Shown here one piece after another: positions 24,561-36,799 of a DNA stretch of 64,000 bases. The DNA is from Brachionus plicatilis (taxonomy: Eukaryota; Rotifera; Eurotatoria; Ploima; Brachionidae). The first letter of the stretch is position 1. Each line of letters opens with the position of its first letter. The stretch spans positions 1,689,529 through 1,753,528 of the forward strand of contig QEOQ01000640.1 in assembly GCA_010279815.1 (NCBI GenBank), in the 5' to 3' direction. The notes under the pieces were generated by a model that made no database searches, was not told the origin of the DNA, and was given only the letters and a program-made list of their open reading frames with translations. Position numbers and translations under genes: made by a program.

Positions 24561-26199
24561 TCAGATGCCTTGATTAAGCATATGAAATGCGGCTCCCAGA
24601 GCCCAACTAATTTCCATCCCATTCACTTGATTACTCACCTATGATGATTATTATTGATACTCCTATTTATTCTAGAATAAAATTTTAAATCTTACAAAAA
24701 TTTCTTTTGCATCTGATAAGCCATAACCATGAACAAGTATTGAATAAATAAAAGTCAGATCCATGCATAAAAATCCAAAATCCTTATCTTCTGAATCAAT
24801 ATTTTGATTGTAGCCTCCATTACAGACTATAAAAATTTTTTATTTAATCCAAAATTATTTTATCAATAAATGTTACACAATTTAGCAGCCTCTTTAATTT
24901 TTTCAATGCGAATAAGTCCACCATGCTGATCACCGAACAACTTAGCGTTGTTCAAACGATCGTAATAAAATGAAAATGCGTAAATCTTTTTAGATTCTAA
25001 ACCAGGAGGTGCCTCAAAGTTATCTCCTATGGTTTTTGAGACAATTTTAGAGCAATTTTCATAAGATGTTGAATTTTTCTCAATAGAACTAGATAGCAAA
25101 AAATCTTTTCCTTGCTGAGACCATGTGAAATTTTTACCATTCGGAATGCATCTGCTAAATAATCTATTCTCTTTCGCGCCTAAATTAATCGGATCATTCT
25201 GAATTATACTGAGGCGGGCTGACATCAAACCAAAACCAAGAAAACTCTTGGCAAACATATTATATTTAGTTCTGTCTATTTTGACTGAAACTAGATTTTG
25301 GTCATTTGATATTTTTTGTGAGGGAATAAATGTGACTTGGGTCGAACCACCTCCCATGTCCAATGAACATATCGAAGTTTCAGAAAATGTTTCAAAACTT
25401 TCTTTAAAAAATTCAATTTTTTTTAAATAAATTAAAAAAATTTACTTAATGCATAATTAAGAGTTAACCATGAGTAAATTCCTTCAAATTTACCATCTAA
25501 AATAGCCACATCAGTTTCAGTTTTGATTCGAAATGGGTATTTTTTAAACAAATCTCTTATCTTTTAAAATAAAATAAAAAAAATATAAAAATTTTATTTT
25601 TTTACATGGTCGAGTATTTTGTCGGCTATTTTGTCTGAGACCAAGCGTAGACCAGCAGTGGCTTTTAGGCTAAGCCGAGTATAGCTGTGATAGGAAGAAG
25701 GTATTACTTCCAAAGCTCTTATAAGTAAAGGTTCAATTGAATCAGCTGCCTTAAAAAACGATTAATTTCTAAAAAATATTCTTCTTGCTAATTGGTACTA
25801 TTTTAGGGTTTTGACTATAAGCTGATAGACCTGGTTTAACCTTGAGTAAAAGCTCTTCATTTACTAGTTGAATGTCAAATTTTTTACCTTAGGTTGAAAA
25901 TTTTAGACCAAAAAAATTTCCGATCAATAGATACTTTCAAAGTCATCATGGTTAAGTTTGAATACATGAAGTCGGCTACCGGTGCTGCCAGCATCGATCA
26001 CTATTGTGTAAATAGTATTCCGAATGAGAAGTCGCTGTTGTATATTTATACGATAAAGCCATATTAACATTATGATGAAAGCCGCTATTACGAAAATTAG
26101 CTTTATGTTCCGGTTGAAAATTCTTGGAACCATGTCTTTTTGCATGGCTTTGGAATCAAAAATAAGAATAGAATTTGATGAGAAAAAAATTTTTTGCAA
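24561..26199 (-). CDS. ENTPD5: Ectonucleoside triphosphate diphosphohydrolase, ENTPD5/6 type
   Basis: Hydrolyses nucleoside di/triphosphates in the secretory pathway or extracellular space. Exons from the start: 26199 or 26145 to 25935, 25887-25799, 25749-25606, 25560-25446, 25401-24877, 24826-24696, 24638-24561; all are in phase, about 430 residues from Met 26145. One N-terminal signal-anchor helix (LIFVIAAFIIMLIWLY) is seen and no C-terminal helix, as in ENTPD5/6 rather than CD39. All five apyrase-conserved regions are present: VIDAGSTGSR, LKATAGLRL, FEGIYSWLTLNYAL, LDMGGGSTQVTF and SWALGAAFHML. Start choice between the two Mets is open. The family is certain; the exact paralog is less so. 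Confidence 0.9.
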
Positions 26200-28554
26200 G
26201 GAATTTTAATAAAAAATATGAATTTCAAATAAAACTTTACTTTTTTATTAATTTAATATTAACAAGTGCTACGTAGTTTGTAAAAAAAAGCTTAAATTGT
26301 ATCAAAATATTTTCATTGAAACAAAATTTTTTTATGCATTTGTTTTTTAGTTGATTTCAAAATTGACAAATTATAAAAAAATTTTTGTTTGTGACCAATC
26401 GATTATATATTTTATCAAAGTAAACTTAAAAGTTAATTATATTATCAAAAAAAATTTTTGCTTAAATAATTTCGTTAAATAATTCATTTCAGTAAAATTA
26501 TAAAATTTTGGTTTATTTTTCTATTAAATTATTTCAATGCTACTAGGCAAATTTTTTATTATTTAAAAAAAATTAAAATCAATAAGGGCTAAAAAATTCC
26601 AATTTTTTGAAAGTTTTTGCATTGTATCTTCTTGCGTATTATCCAGACTTGCGTAAAAGTCAGAAAAAAAGTCATTTTAAAGTCTTTAAAAAATAAAAAA
26701 AGCCACCTTAATAACTAGATGGAACGGCAAAAGACTTATTTTTAAAGATTAATTTCTCAAGTCAAGTCAAATGACTTTTTTTATTAAAAAAATTTTCTAC
26801 ATTACTTGACTCTGAATTTATGACTTTTAAACAGCTCTGGTAATATCCCACCGGAAACCAAATGAGACATCATCTAATCTCTCTAGGAAATTATATGAAA
26901 CTATCTAATTTTTTCAATATAAATATATGAAACATTATGTGACTTTAGATAATCAGTAGGTAATTTTTTTTGTATTGAATATTTAATTTCCCTAATGTTC
27001 ACCTTTTCAAGCTTCTCACCTTATTTTTATCTTATAAAGTTTAAATTACAATTATGAAAAATTAAATAGAGCATGAAAAAAAAGAAAAATATTAAAAAAA
27101 TATTTTAATCTTTAATAGATCTTTAAATAATTGTATGACCATTTTTGGCGTTTTATAATTTTTTTATCTAAATTTATGATTGCAATACTAAAAATACAGA
27201 ACCAAAATATACGTTTTTATAAATTTCCTTACATATTTTATTTATATTTAATTTTCTAATGCAGTGTCAAGTCTAGTGACTTGACTTGACTTGGACTTTA
27301 TGACTTTAAAACAATTATGGTAACTCTGGTCTTTAAAATGTTTAATTTTATAATTCATGATAAATTCTCAATTTTCTATTTATTTTTTTTTGAGTTTGAA
27401 CAAAAATGATTGAAATCGAAAAAGAACATTCTAGAAATCGGGCGAAGATTAGATAAACATAAAAAAGTGAATTAAAGAATAAAATTTCAAAAAAGATAAT
27501 CAAAGATAAATAGTTTAATTTTTTGATTAAAAAAATCTTGAAGAGTTAAAAATCACATCAGTTTGTAAAAGATTAGTTTCAAAAGACAAAAACACAAAAT
27601 GTTTTTTTTATTTCAATTAAATAAACATAAAATAATTATTCAAAAAATGTAAAGGGTATTTATGAGACAAATATTCCATAATTATAAATAAGGACTATTT
27701 TTTTTATATGTTTCTTCACGTTTATAACTTTATCTAGGCTTTGTAATAAAATAAAAATTTATTTTTATGCGTATTTTCTCTTTTAAGTAAAATTTTTTTC
27801 TTTTATATGTTACTCACATCATTTATGTTTTTTAATTACTTTTTATGTTTATCAAATCTCTATCCCTAGAAATCAAAATGAATTAAATACGATGACAATG
27901 TAGATGAAAGTAGCCATAATAATGCCATAAATGAACCTAAAACTTTCATAAAGCGAAATATAAAAATAATTATATTGAAATTTCAAAAGAATTTTGAGAA
28001 AAAAATTTTGGTAGATTATGAAATTGACCAAAATGGAATACATACAGGACTAGCTTAACCAGAATGTAAAAAAGTTTATCATAGACGCAAGCTTAGTAAA
28101 TTCCCAGGAAAAATGCATCTATTTTATTTAAAAAATCTAATTAAAATTTCACTATTTGGTAATTTGGACAAATAATTATTTTAAGATCAATAGCCGAAAC
28201 CAAATAGAAAAAAAGGCCACGACTTGAAATGTAATACAATTTGAATTTTTTGCTTTTTTTTTGAAGATATTTATTATTAAGAGAATCGAGCTAAATCCGA
28301 AGTTTTCGTATTTATCAATATTTTTGAATAGAAAAATAATTTTTAGTATGTTATTTATAAAAATAAAATCATTAAAGAAAATTGGCGATAGAATAATAAA
28401 CTAGAGTTATTAAGAATTAACATGACTACTGTTTTGCTCGGCTACGATAGACAAAGTGCTTTAGAAAAAATGTCAAAAATAATTTTAAAAAAAATTTATT
28501 TACTGTTTATACACAAAAAATATTACAAAAAATAAAGTCACCCAAATACTTCCA
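26200..28554. other. AT-rich intergenic stretch with hAT MITE remains
   Basis: Contains the MITE at 26644-26839 and a right-end fragment of the same family near 27264-27320 (AAGTCTAGTGACTTGACTTG, then GACTTTAAAACAATTATG). No coding region was recognised in the rest. Confidence 0.5.
26644..26839. mobile_element. hAT-like MITE, copy D
   Basis: A 196 bp element with ends CAGACTTGCGTAAAAGTC and GACTTTTAAACAGCTCTG. It is flanked by octamers GTATTATC (26636-26643) and GTAATATC (26840-26847), 7 of 8 identical. The interior holds CTCAAGTCAAGTCAAATGAC. It belongs to the family at 1214-1343. Confidence 0.7.
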
Positions 28555-29286
28555 CTATTCGATGGTAACAATCTGCTGTTTGGCTCTTTTGTTCTCACTT
28601 GAAGATTCGCCAAGAGGAGAACTGATACCAAGTTCTTTTCTTAGTTTCGCCGAAATGTTCCTATTCAAGTATTGTGATAATAAATCAAATGCATCTTGTT
28701 TAAAATTATCTTCATTATTTTGATTTTTTTTATCAGATAACGAGGCCATTAAATTGCTAATCTTTGAAATTTTTGCTTTTAACCACTCATAACATTTGGA
28801 ATTATTTAGAGTGATTTCAATTGTGGAATCCGACTTGGCTAGATCTAAAAAAGTACCAATCTCTGGAAAATTAATTTTTTTCAACAATTCCTCACCAATA
28901 CTTGACTCGGTCAAAAAATTGAACAATTTTTTCTTAAAATCCAGCTCGGATTCGAACTCGAACTGATCACTATTTGTCAAATAATCAATTATAAAGTAAC
29001 CTAGATTGAATTTGGTCAAAAAGTAGATAAAAGTGTCAGCTTGGATGTAATCATCGACAAAAACGCATGAATTTTCCGGTGCATAGTTCATCATTTCGTA
29101 CAAATTGATGCCGTCAGTGGATTCATGGACAAAAAATGGCACTTTTTCGCCCTCTTTTGGATGCCTTAGATGCAGTAGGCGAATTTTTTTCGCCTCCTCA
29201 AACTCAACTCTATCGCTTTGATCAAGAATAAGAATTTTTTTCATTTTTACAAAAATATGCTTCAAATAATTATAAATTAAAAACAT
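28555..29286 (-). CDS. RNASEH2B: Ribonuclease H2 subunit B
   Basis: Non-catalytic subunit of nuclear RNase H2, which removes ribonucleotides and RNA from RNA/DNA hybrids. It is a single uninterrupted ORF. Met 29286 and Met 29244 (MKKILILDQSD) are both possible starts; the second fits a compact N-terminus better. The assignment rests on a family-like order: a beta-rich N-terminal triple-barrel part (LLHLRHPKEG, FFVHES), a helical middle (LGYFIIDYLTNSDQFE, KCYEWLKAKISKISNLM), and the conserved AFDLLSQYLNRNISAKLRKE followed by a short basic tail. At 228-243 residues it is shorter than human (about 310), and no PIP-box-like tail is seen. It is divergently arranged with CBL. Confidence 0.82.
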   Translation of the reverse strand: MFLIYNYLKHIFVKMKKILILDQSDRVEFEEAKKIRLLHLRHPKEGEKVPFFVHESTDGINLYEMMNYAPENSCVFVDDYIQADTFIYFLTKFNLGYFIIDYLTNSDQFEFESELDFKKKLFNFLTESSIGEELLKKINFPEIGTFLDLAKSDSTIEITLNNSKCYEWLKAKISKISNLMASLSDKKNQNNEDNFKQDAFDLLSQYLNRNISAKLRKELGISSPLGESSSENKRAKQQIVTIE

Positions 29287-29731
29287 TCACTCTGAATGCA
29301 ATAAGAAAAAAAATAAAATTTATGATAAAACTTTCAAACAGCCAATGGATCAAGTGACCTAATTAAATTAAAATTTAAAAAAATAAAATTTCAACTAAAA
29401 AGGTTAATTTAATGATCCTTGAATTATTTAAGATATTTGCCCAGAAGCCTTTAAAAAAAAAGGATTAGGACAAAAAAAATATTTTTCTCGAATAAAGATT
29501 AGCATTTGTTTTCTCTTGTTTAAAGAGGATTTTAAATAGTTTATGATAATATTTCCGCATCTTGGCGGCAGTGATAATAGTTTTAATTAAATTTTAAGTG
29601 TAAAAACTAGAACACTGTATACAGGTCAGATATCCAAGCAGACAAAAATAGCTTGCTATTTTAATAAAATTTAAAATTTGCATTTTTTTTTTATTTCAAA
29701 AAATAAAAATTTATTTAGATGATTTTATGAG
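29287..29731. promoter_or_regulatory. Shared upstream region between RNASEH2B and CBL
   Basis: About 445 bp separates the start codons of two head-to-head genes, so both promoters must lie here or in unseen 5' exons. No clear TATA box or other motif could be assigned. Confidence 0.35.
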
Positions 29732-32700
29732 ATGTCTTCAAATTCCCAGAATAGACTGATGTCGTCAAGTTCTCGATTGATAAACAGATTTCTGAATACA
29801 AACAGCTCGCCTGGGCCCACTAGCGAACAGTCCACTCTGAACGTGATAACATCGGCGGCTGCTGCCGCAGTCTCCTCCATTCACAACATAATAACCAGCA
29901 ACCAACCTGTCACCCACAGGTCCAACTGCTCATCTTCTTCTTCTTCGGCCAACTCTTCTGCCCAGAACACTCCCCAGCTCAGAGACCTAACCAACCAAAC
30001 ACTGGACCATTTGGTCACACAAAACTCGTGTATCACCTCGAGCATAAAGCTGGAAAAAAAACACTTTGACAAACTCAATAAGCTAGCTGAAAAATTGCTC
30101 AAATACTGCCAGTCTGAGCGCATGAATCTGATCAATAGTCCGCCCTACATCATCGATATCTTGCCAGACATTTGCCAATTGTTTAACACAATCTATTTTG
30201 TCTATGAAAACAAACTTCATGTACTCAATGATTTGGACTACTTTTGTGTCCTCATAAAAAACGTAGTAGACAAATTCCAGGAACTATTGGAACTTTTTAA
30301 AGTGGCAGGACGCAAAATGTACGAAGAAAACAGTGATGAAAGAAACAGATTGATAAAGTGTACCCTTAGTTTTTCGCACATCCTTGCCGAAATGAAGTCC
30401 ATATTTCCCAAGGATGTGTACGAAGGACAAAATTTTCGCATAGCCAAAAAAGACGCCAGCGACTTTTGGAAGAATAATTTTGGCGACAGAATTTTGGTCA
30501 GCTGGAAAGAGTTTGAGATCAAGCTAAATCGGGTGCACAAAATTAGCAGTCAACACGAGGTAAATGCTCTGCGCGAGACTATTCAGCTGACTAGGACCAA
30601 ATACGTTTCCGTCTTCGAATTTGACATATTCACCAGGTAATTTGGCAGAATTTGTTCAAACATATTTTGGAAATTAAATATTTTAGACTTTTTCAACCTT
30701 GGAATAATTTATTGAATAATTGGAAGTTTTTAGTCACAGAACATCCTGGTTATAGTGCATATAGCACTTATGACCAAGTACATCAGCGTTTGCAGAAGGT
30801 AAGAATTTTTTTGTTTAAATGAACCTGTAACATAAAAAAATTAGTTGGAAAATTAGAATTTTTAAAGTGTACCTGTACTTTTAAGAAACTTGATCTTTGA
30901 ATAATTATGGAATTTAGAATGTTTGAAAAATCAAACCAAATGATAGCTAATAAAAATAGTGGAAAAAAGTTTTAATTTTTATTTAGACTAGAATTAAGTC
31001 ATGATCGGAAAATTTTTTAATTTTTTTAAAATTGATAGTGTCAAGTTTAGTAAAAAAAACACAATAAAATGTTAAAAATTAATAAATAGAAATTTTTTTA
31101 TAGAAAATTTTGAAGAAATAATTCATAAAATATATCATAGAATTTTTTCAGAATAATAATCGCTTGAAATATTTTATAGTGAAAAAAAAAAAATGGAAAT
31201 TGTAACTATTATGGTAACCTAGTCTAGCCGGAAGACCATATTTTTTTTTATTGATTATTTCGCACCCATTTTGTTCAAAAACTTCAAAAATGGTCACCCA
31301 ATTTTTCCGAAATTTTTGAATAAGCCCTTTAGCTCCGCGGTTAATTATGTGAGGGTCAAAAGGGTTAACTCGGTTACCACTAAAATTGTATTTAATTGCC
31401 CAGAATTTTAACCCTTTTAACCCATTTTACCTATAAAATTATTTAACTCATTTAATTTAATTTATTCGAAACAAAACAAGAGTGAGTTTTAAAGAAGTTT
31501 AATAAAAGGAAGATTTAATCTTTACAATCATCACATAAAAATTCTTTATTTGTTTTTTTTTTAAATTCTTTTGGCAAACAACTAAAGCAAACCCAATTTG
31601 AGCACTCTTCACAAGATTACCATTTTGACGTGTTCTCTTTCTTCTCAGCCATCTTTGTTTCACATGAGCTACACAATATTTCGGATTCTGATAAGTTATC
31701 ATTTTAATTTGGTGTTAATTTGCTTTCAACAAGCTTTCGAGGTCGTCCTCTTCCTCTTCCAATTCCTTTTTTAGCTTTTTTGGCCTCTTCTTGTTCTTAT
31801 TTAGCTTCACTGATTGCGTCTTTTAGATTTTGAACAGTATAAATTTTTTGTTAGATTGGATTTCTTTGTTCTGTGACATTTTAAGCTTATTTTTAAACAA
31901 TTTGCTTTTTTTTATGTTTGAAATAAAAACTCGGTTTTTAAAAAAAAAAAAAATTTGAGAGTGAGAGAGAGAATATAATTTTACAATATTTTTTAATTAT
32001 AAAAAATAGTGTCACTACATTTTCTAGTCTTATTCGGTTAAATGGGTTAAATAGAATCTTATTTGGACTAATTGGGTGATTTTTTTGACTAATAGGGTTA
32101 AATCTATTTAACTTTTTAAGCCCTAAAAAAAAACCCCATTAGATGAAGCCCTAAGGACATTTCCTAAAATTCTAAAAAAATTCTCTTAGATACTTTAGCA
32201 TGTGCTGAATCTAACAAGCGAAATAGGTTAGAGCTTAAGTATTACCTAGGGCCTTAAAGCACCCTTCTCCCGAATCACTAATTCGAGGCTTTTTCACCTC
32301 ATTAGGCGTTGTCGAACTTTAATAGAAAAAAAAGCATATAACGATTTTTTTAAAAATATTTCACACATATCATTCGATTTCTCTCCTCGAGTTCTACATA
32401 TCAAGATATTTTTTTAGGTAGTAGCTTTAAAAATGAAGGAGATATAGGGGTTTTTCAAATTCGTTCACTTTTTGAAAGAATGAAAGCTTAGTTAAAATCT
32501 AATAAAACAAAATTTTGTCCATTTTATATTTTAAATCGGTTCTATTCTTAAAAGACTTTCAAAATTTAAATATTTAAACTATGTATTAGATTAATCGTTA
32601 AAAATTCATTTTTGAAAAACTAAAAAAAACAAGAATTGATTTTGAAATTACCAGAGAAATAAATTTTTAAATATTTTAAATCTAAATTTTTTATCTATTT

Positions 32701-35700
32701 ATTTCTCAATCAGTTAGTCGTGGGAAATTTAGTCAAATTTTATTTTTTATCTACTTAAAATATATTTGTGAATAAATCAATTGTTTTAAATTAAAATTTT
32801 TATTTTCTTTTTTATCGGCTTTTGGCTTTGCGAATCTACAAGAATTACCATTTACCTAGAATATTGAGAAAATTGAATTAATTAATAACGGAGTAAAAAA
32901 TTTAAGATAAATTTTTTTGATTTAGAGTATTGGTTAAAAAGTTTAAAATATTTGAAATAAATTCATGAGTATTGATAATTTGATTTTAATAATTTAAAAA
33001 TCGTTCCTTTTATAAAATCAGTTTGTATTGAATTTAAAATATTAAAAGCCAGTTTAGCATGTAGTTAAATATAAAAAAAATTAATGGATTAGAAAAGTCT
33101 TAATAATATTTTGAGTTTTTCAAGTAGTAGTTGACCATAAAAAGATGACCGGTATATTTTAGCAAGAAATGAAAAAATATTAAATTTATCGAACACATTT
33201 CATATTAGATTTTCATAAAAAATTTTTAGATGAGCAGTACAAAACAAAGGTGAAAAGTAAAAATTAGGTTGAACTTAATTTTAAAAAATAATGAGTAAAA
33301 ATAAAATTTAAAAAAAATGTTAGTTACTAGAAAATTGCATAAAAATTTAACTTAGAAAGTAACTTGTGAATTGGTTATTTTTTGGGATCTTCTAGTTTAA
33401 ATCCAATTCCATTTATTTAAATTAGGCGTCCAAATAAATTGGAAATTTTTCAGCTTTTAATTGTATTTTAGTTCTAATCTAAAAAAAACACTTTTGCTAA
33501 TTCATTTAATCGTAAATCTATGTCAAGTTTTAGGCTCTTCAAGTTAAGAAAGAAATAATTGTTTCAGCTCAAAAAAAGTGGCTGCACATCTTGATTAAAA
33601 CACAATTTTTTGTCTTTATCAAAATAAAAATTCTCAAACACAATTTTTACAGTTATTGTCTTAAATTACAAAGGGTTTTTACAAATTCAAAATGTCTTAA
33701 TTTATTTAAAAAAATGAGTTGCCATTGAACCTGTCTCAGATTGTATATTGCAAGATGCTTTGGATGACTTTAAATTCGATAAAAGGGAAATTTAAATTTA
33801 AAAAAATAAATTTTAATCTTTAGACTTTTAATATTATAAGAATTTTTTACGAGTTTTGCGCCTAGCATTTTTCAGCTCAATAATTTGCAATTTATTGACT
33901 GATAATTTCTTAAGTTTGCCAAAAAATGATACAAAAGCCTTTGAATATTAATAATTATAGAGTATAGGTCCTAAATTTTCATGATACGAATTTAAAATTC
34001 AGATTTAATTTACTTGATGGTATCAGGTATCGAATCTGATACTTAAAGTCCTTTGAAAAAAATACGAAAATCATTTAAAAAAATTTTATTATTTGGAAAA
34101 AAAAAGCTTGATATTTTTGATAATTTTCTTTTATACTAAAACATTTTAAAATAAAAAAGTGATTATTAAATTAAAAAAAAAAAATACAAAAAGTATCAAA
34201 ATATCTAATTTGATACCTGATCCTACCATTGATATTTTTTAAACGATACTTCCGATACTTGAATATTGTATCGATATCACAATTAGATTAACTAATAAGC
34301 AAAAACGAATTCAAAATTAATTTTTTCTTTTTATTAAGATTTTGATAAGATTTTTTTTTAACTTTTTTTTTCAAATTTTATTATTAAACACTTAGAATCT
34401 CTTTTAATTTAATTTTTAAAAAAAGCTAAAAATGGTAAAAGAAAAGAAAAGTTTTTAAAAAGGCTGTAAAGGGTTAAAGACAATAACTCGATATCCTGTG
34501 TACCGCGTTCATCTAGTTCATCCATCGTGTTATGCTCAAGTGGTTTTAAATATATGATGATTTTTAAAATAGATGCTTGATCGAGAAGTTTTGAATTAAT
34601 TTTTTTATGTAATTAATAATTTCTTTATTATTGATTTTAAAAATAATAAAAATTGAAAAAGAACAGAATAAAAATCTTCGATTCTCTTTCAAAATATCAT
34701 TGATTTTATTAATTTTAGATACTTGAATGCTTTTACCTTTTATTTTAATGAATTTAAAATAAAGTATCAAAGTGTCTGTTTTATTACTTTACGTGTTAGT
34801 TACTTTCTTTGAAATAAAGTAATTTAGATATCCCTAATCCAGCTTAATTAGTTTATTTATTTTTAAACTGGAAAAAGGCTCATAATAAAATCAACTGTTA
34901 AAATTCACGAACTGAAGATTATTTTAGATTATTCGGATTTTAATTTAGTTATTTATGATATAAAACAGGGTAAAACCAATCATTTATCAAAATACAGTCG
35001 TACTCCGGTTATATCACACTGTTTGTCCGAGGGGGTTCAACGTGACATAAATGAAACTTGATATAAACGAAAAATTTATTAACAAAAATAAAAAAACAAA
35101 GTTGATTTTAAATTAAATGCTTTTAAATATTAAAAATCTTAATAAAAAAGAGAAATTTGGGACAAACCGGGGTAGGAATGTATTAAAAACTTAATGGTCA
35201 GCTCAAATTTAGCTTTGGCTCTTAGGAAAAGGATGTTTTTTGTTTCATGTTTTTTTTTTGTTTTTTTTTATTAAAAGTTAAATCATTCAAAGTTAAATTT
35301 TTTTTCAAATTTAAAAATTCGATAATTTTTTCAATTTTAAATTTAAAAAAAAAATATCGGAAAAGACAGTAGCAAATTTTCTCTAGTTTTAGAAAAACTA
35401 TAATCAAAAAAGTCTCTAATAATTTAAAGCAATTTAACTTGACAATTTTAATTGAACCAAAATCCAAACTATCTATAACTGACTGGTTTTACGCCGATTT
35501 ACGATACAAATATAATTTTGGAGAAAAAATAAAATATATTATAAAATTATAAAATAAATAAAATTATATAAAATATATTATAAAATAAAATTTTTTAGTT
35601 CATTCAAATTTAAAAATTTAATTTTAGCATTTAAACAAACCCGGAAGTTATTTATTCCGATTAAGTTGCACCAAATTGGGACAATGGGCTATCGGATATG

Positions 35701-36635
35701 TTACTGAAGATCACAAAATCCTCCAAACAATTCCCCAGTCGTTAATCCAAGCCTTGATTGATGGTCAAAAACAAGGCATGTACATTTATCCGGATGGTCG
35801 CGATATCAAAATAGACATCTCTTCGGCCATCGCAGTCACATCTGCATCTAGAATCCAAATATCAAAAGAACAGTATGACATGTACTGTGACATGGGAACT
35901 TCTTTCCAAGTCTGCAAGATTTGTTCAGAAAATAACAAAGACAGAAAGCTGGAGCCGTGTGGGCATTTAATTTGCTCGAGTTGTTTAGAAAATTGGCAAG
36001 AACTACAAAATGTGCCAAGTTGTCCTTTTTGTCGGTGTGAAATAAAAACTTTTGAACCCATAGTTATCAGTCCTTTTGAGAATAAATCCGAAAACAAATT
36101 CGAAACCCCAAAAAAGCCAGATCGTCTGGAAGATTTTATCAGTGACGATGAAATTTTAAAAACAAGAGAAAAGAGTAAAGACAGAAATCGACCCAAGAGT
36201 TCATTGATAACTGAGGATTCCAAAGAAGACAAGTTCAATCTAGATCTAATTTTAAGTCCTAGCGAAAATGCTCAATCTAAATTATCAGAAGAGATGAGTG
36301 ATTTGAGTAAAGGATTCAAAATTCCACCAGCACCGAGCTTTCCACCACCTCCACCACCTATTCATAGTCCATCATCCCAATCTAGGCTCAATCCTCCTCT
36401 TTTGCCTCCACCACCTCCCCCTCCCGGTCAAACCAAACCAATAGTATCTGCTCATTTGTCTTCGAAATCAAATTCTGTAATTAAAATAAAAATAGATAAT
36501 GAATGCCAATTTGAACAGTTTGTTCTAAACCATCTTGGCACAGAAAGGATAAAAGCTGCGTGCGCTCTAATCCTGGCGAATAATGATCCGAAGATTGCAT
36601 TAAATATTTTAAATTTGTCTAAAGGAACAAGTTAG
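29732..36635 (+). CDS. CBL: CBL-type E3 ubiquitin ligase
   Basis: RING E3 ligase that binds phosphotyrosine on activated receptors and ubiquitinates them. Exons are 29732-30636, 30687-30798 and 35628-36635, in phase, about 674 residues. After a Ser/Asn-rich N-terminus comes the tyrosine-kinase-binding module: four-helix bundle ([20 protein letters not shown] region), EF-hand-like segment ([20 protein letters not shown]) and SH2 part with YLFRLSC carrying the phosphotyrosine-binding Arg. The linker keeps both Tyr of [10 protein letters not shown]. The RING is [19 protein letters not shown] to CPFCRCEIK. Then follow polyproline runs ([17 protein letters not shown]) and a C-terminal UBA-like helix set, as in long CBL forms. 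The second intron is 4.8 kb and carries repeats, including 31207-32100 and 34997. Confidence 0.95.
31207..32100 (-). mobile_element. Interspersed repeat, copy 2, with broken AT-hook/PHD-like ORF
   Basis: Lies in the large CBL intron and shares both flanks with 4336-5519. On the minus strand, 31879-31515 reads as a small protein with at least one frameshift and three in-frame stops. It starts MSQNKEIQ, continues with a Lys/Glu-rich helix, has an AT-hook-like [12 protein letters not shown], then a Cys cluster CSSC, CEEC, WVCFSC and LCDDCKD before its stop. The Cys spacing follows a PHD finger with Cys in place of the usual His. PHD-like C-terminal fingers are known in several DNA transposase families. 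No transposase core is visible, so the element may be non-autonomous. Boundaries are approximate. Confidence 0.55.
34997..35095. mobile_element. Possible pogo/Tigger-type transposon end fragment
   Basis: After a TA, the sequence CAGTCGTACTCCGGTTATAT and the following GACATAAATGAAACTTGATA resemble the terminal repeats of pogo/Tigger elements. The matching other end was not found nearby, so it is an isolated terminus or solo fragment within the CBL intron. Confidence 0.35.
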
Positions 36636-36799
36636 AAAATTTTTGAGAAAAAAAATTGCGTTTTTTTGCTATTTTATAGAATTTCAATAATTGTTTCATA
36701 TAAAATTTTTTAATGGTAAAAAAATTGTTGTACAAGATTTATTCATTTAATTTTTTTTAGGAAATAAAATTTGTTTATTTTTACAGTTATTTTTTTTTT

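Noticed and set aside
27264..27320. Full fifth hAT MITE copy
   Set aside because: Only a right-end-like sequence is seen; no left end or octamer duplication was found, so it is noted only as a fragment.
29881..30540. Two minus-strand ORFs over CBL exon 1
   Set aside because: Antisense to the clearly conserved CBL tyrosine-kinase-binding module.
35786..36238. Long minus-strand ORF across the CBL RING exon
   Set aside because: Shadow of the CBL reading frame; the plus-strand frame carries the RING and linker motifs.
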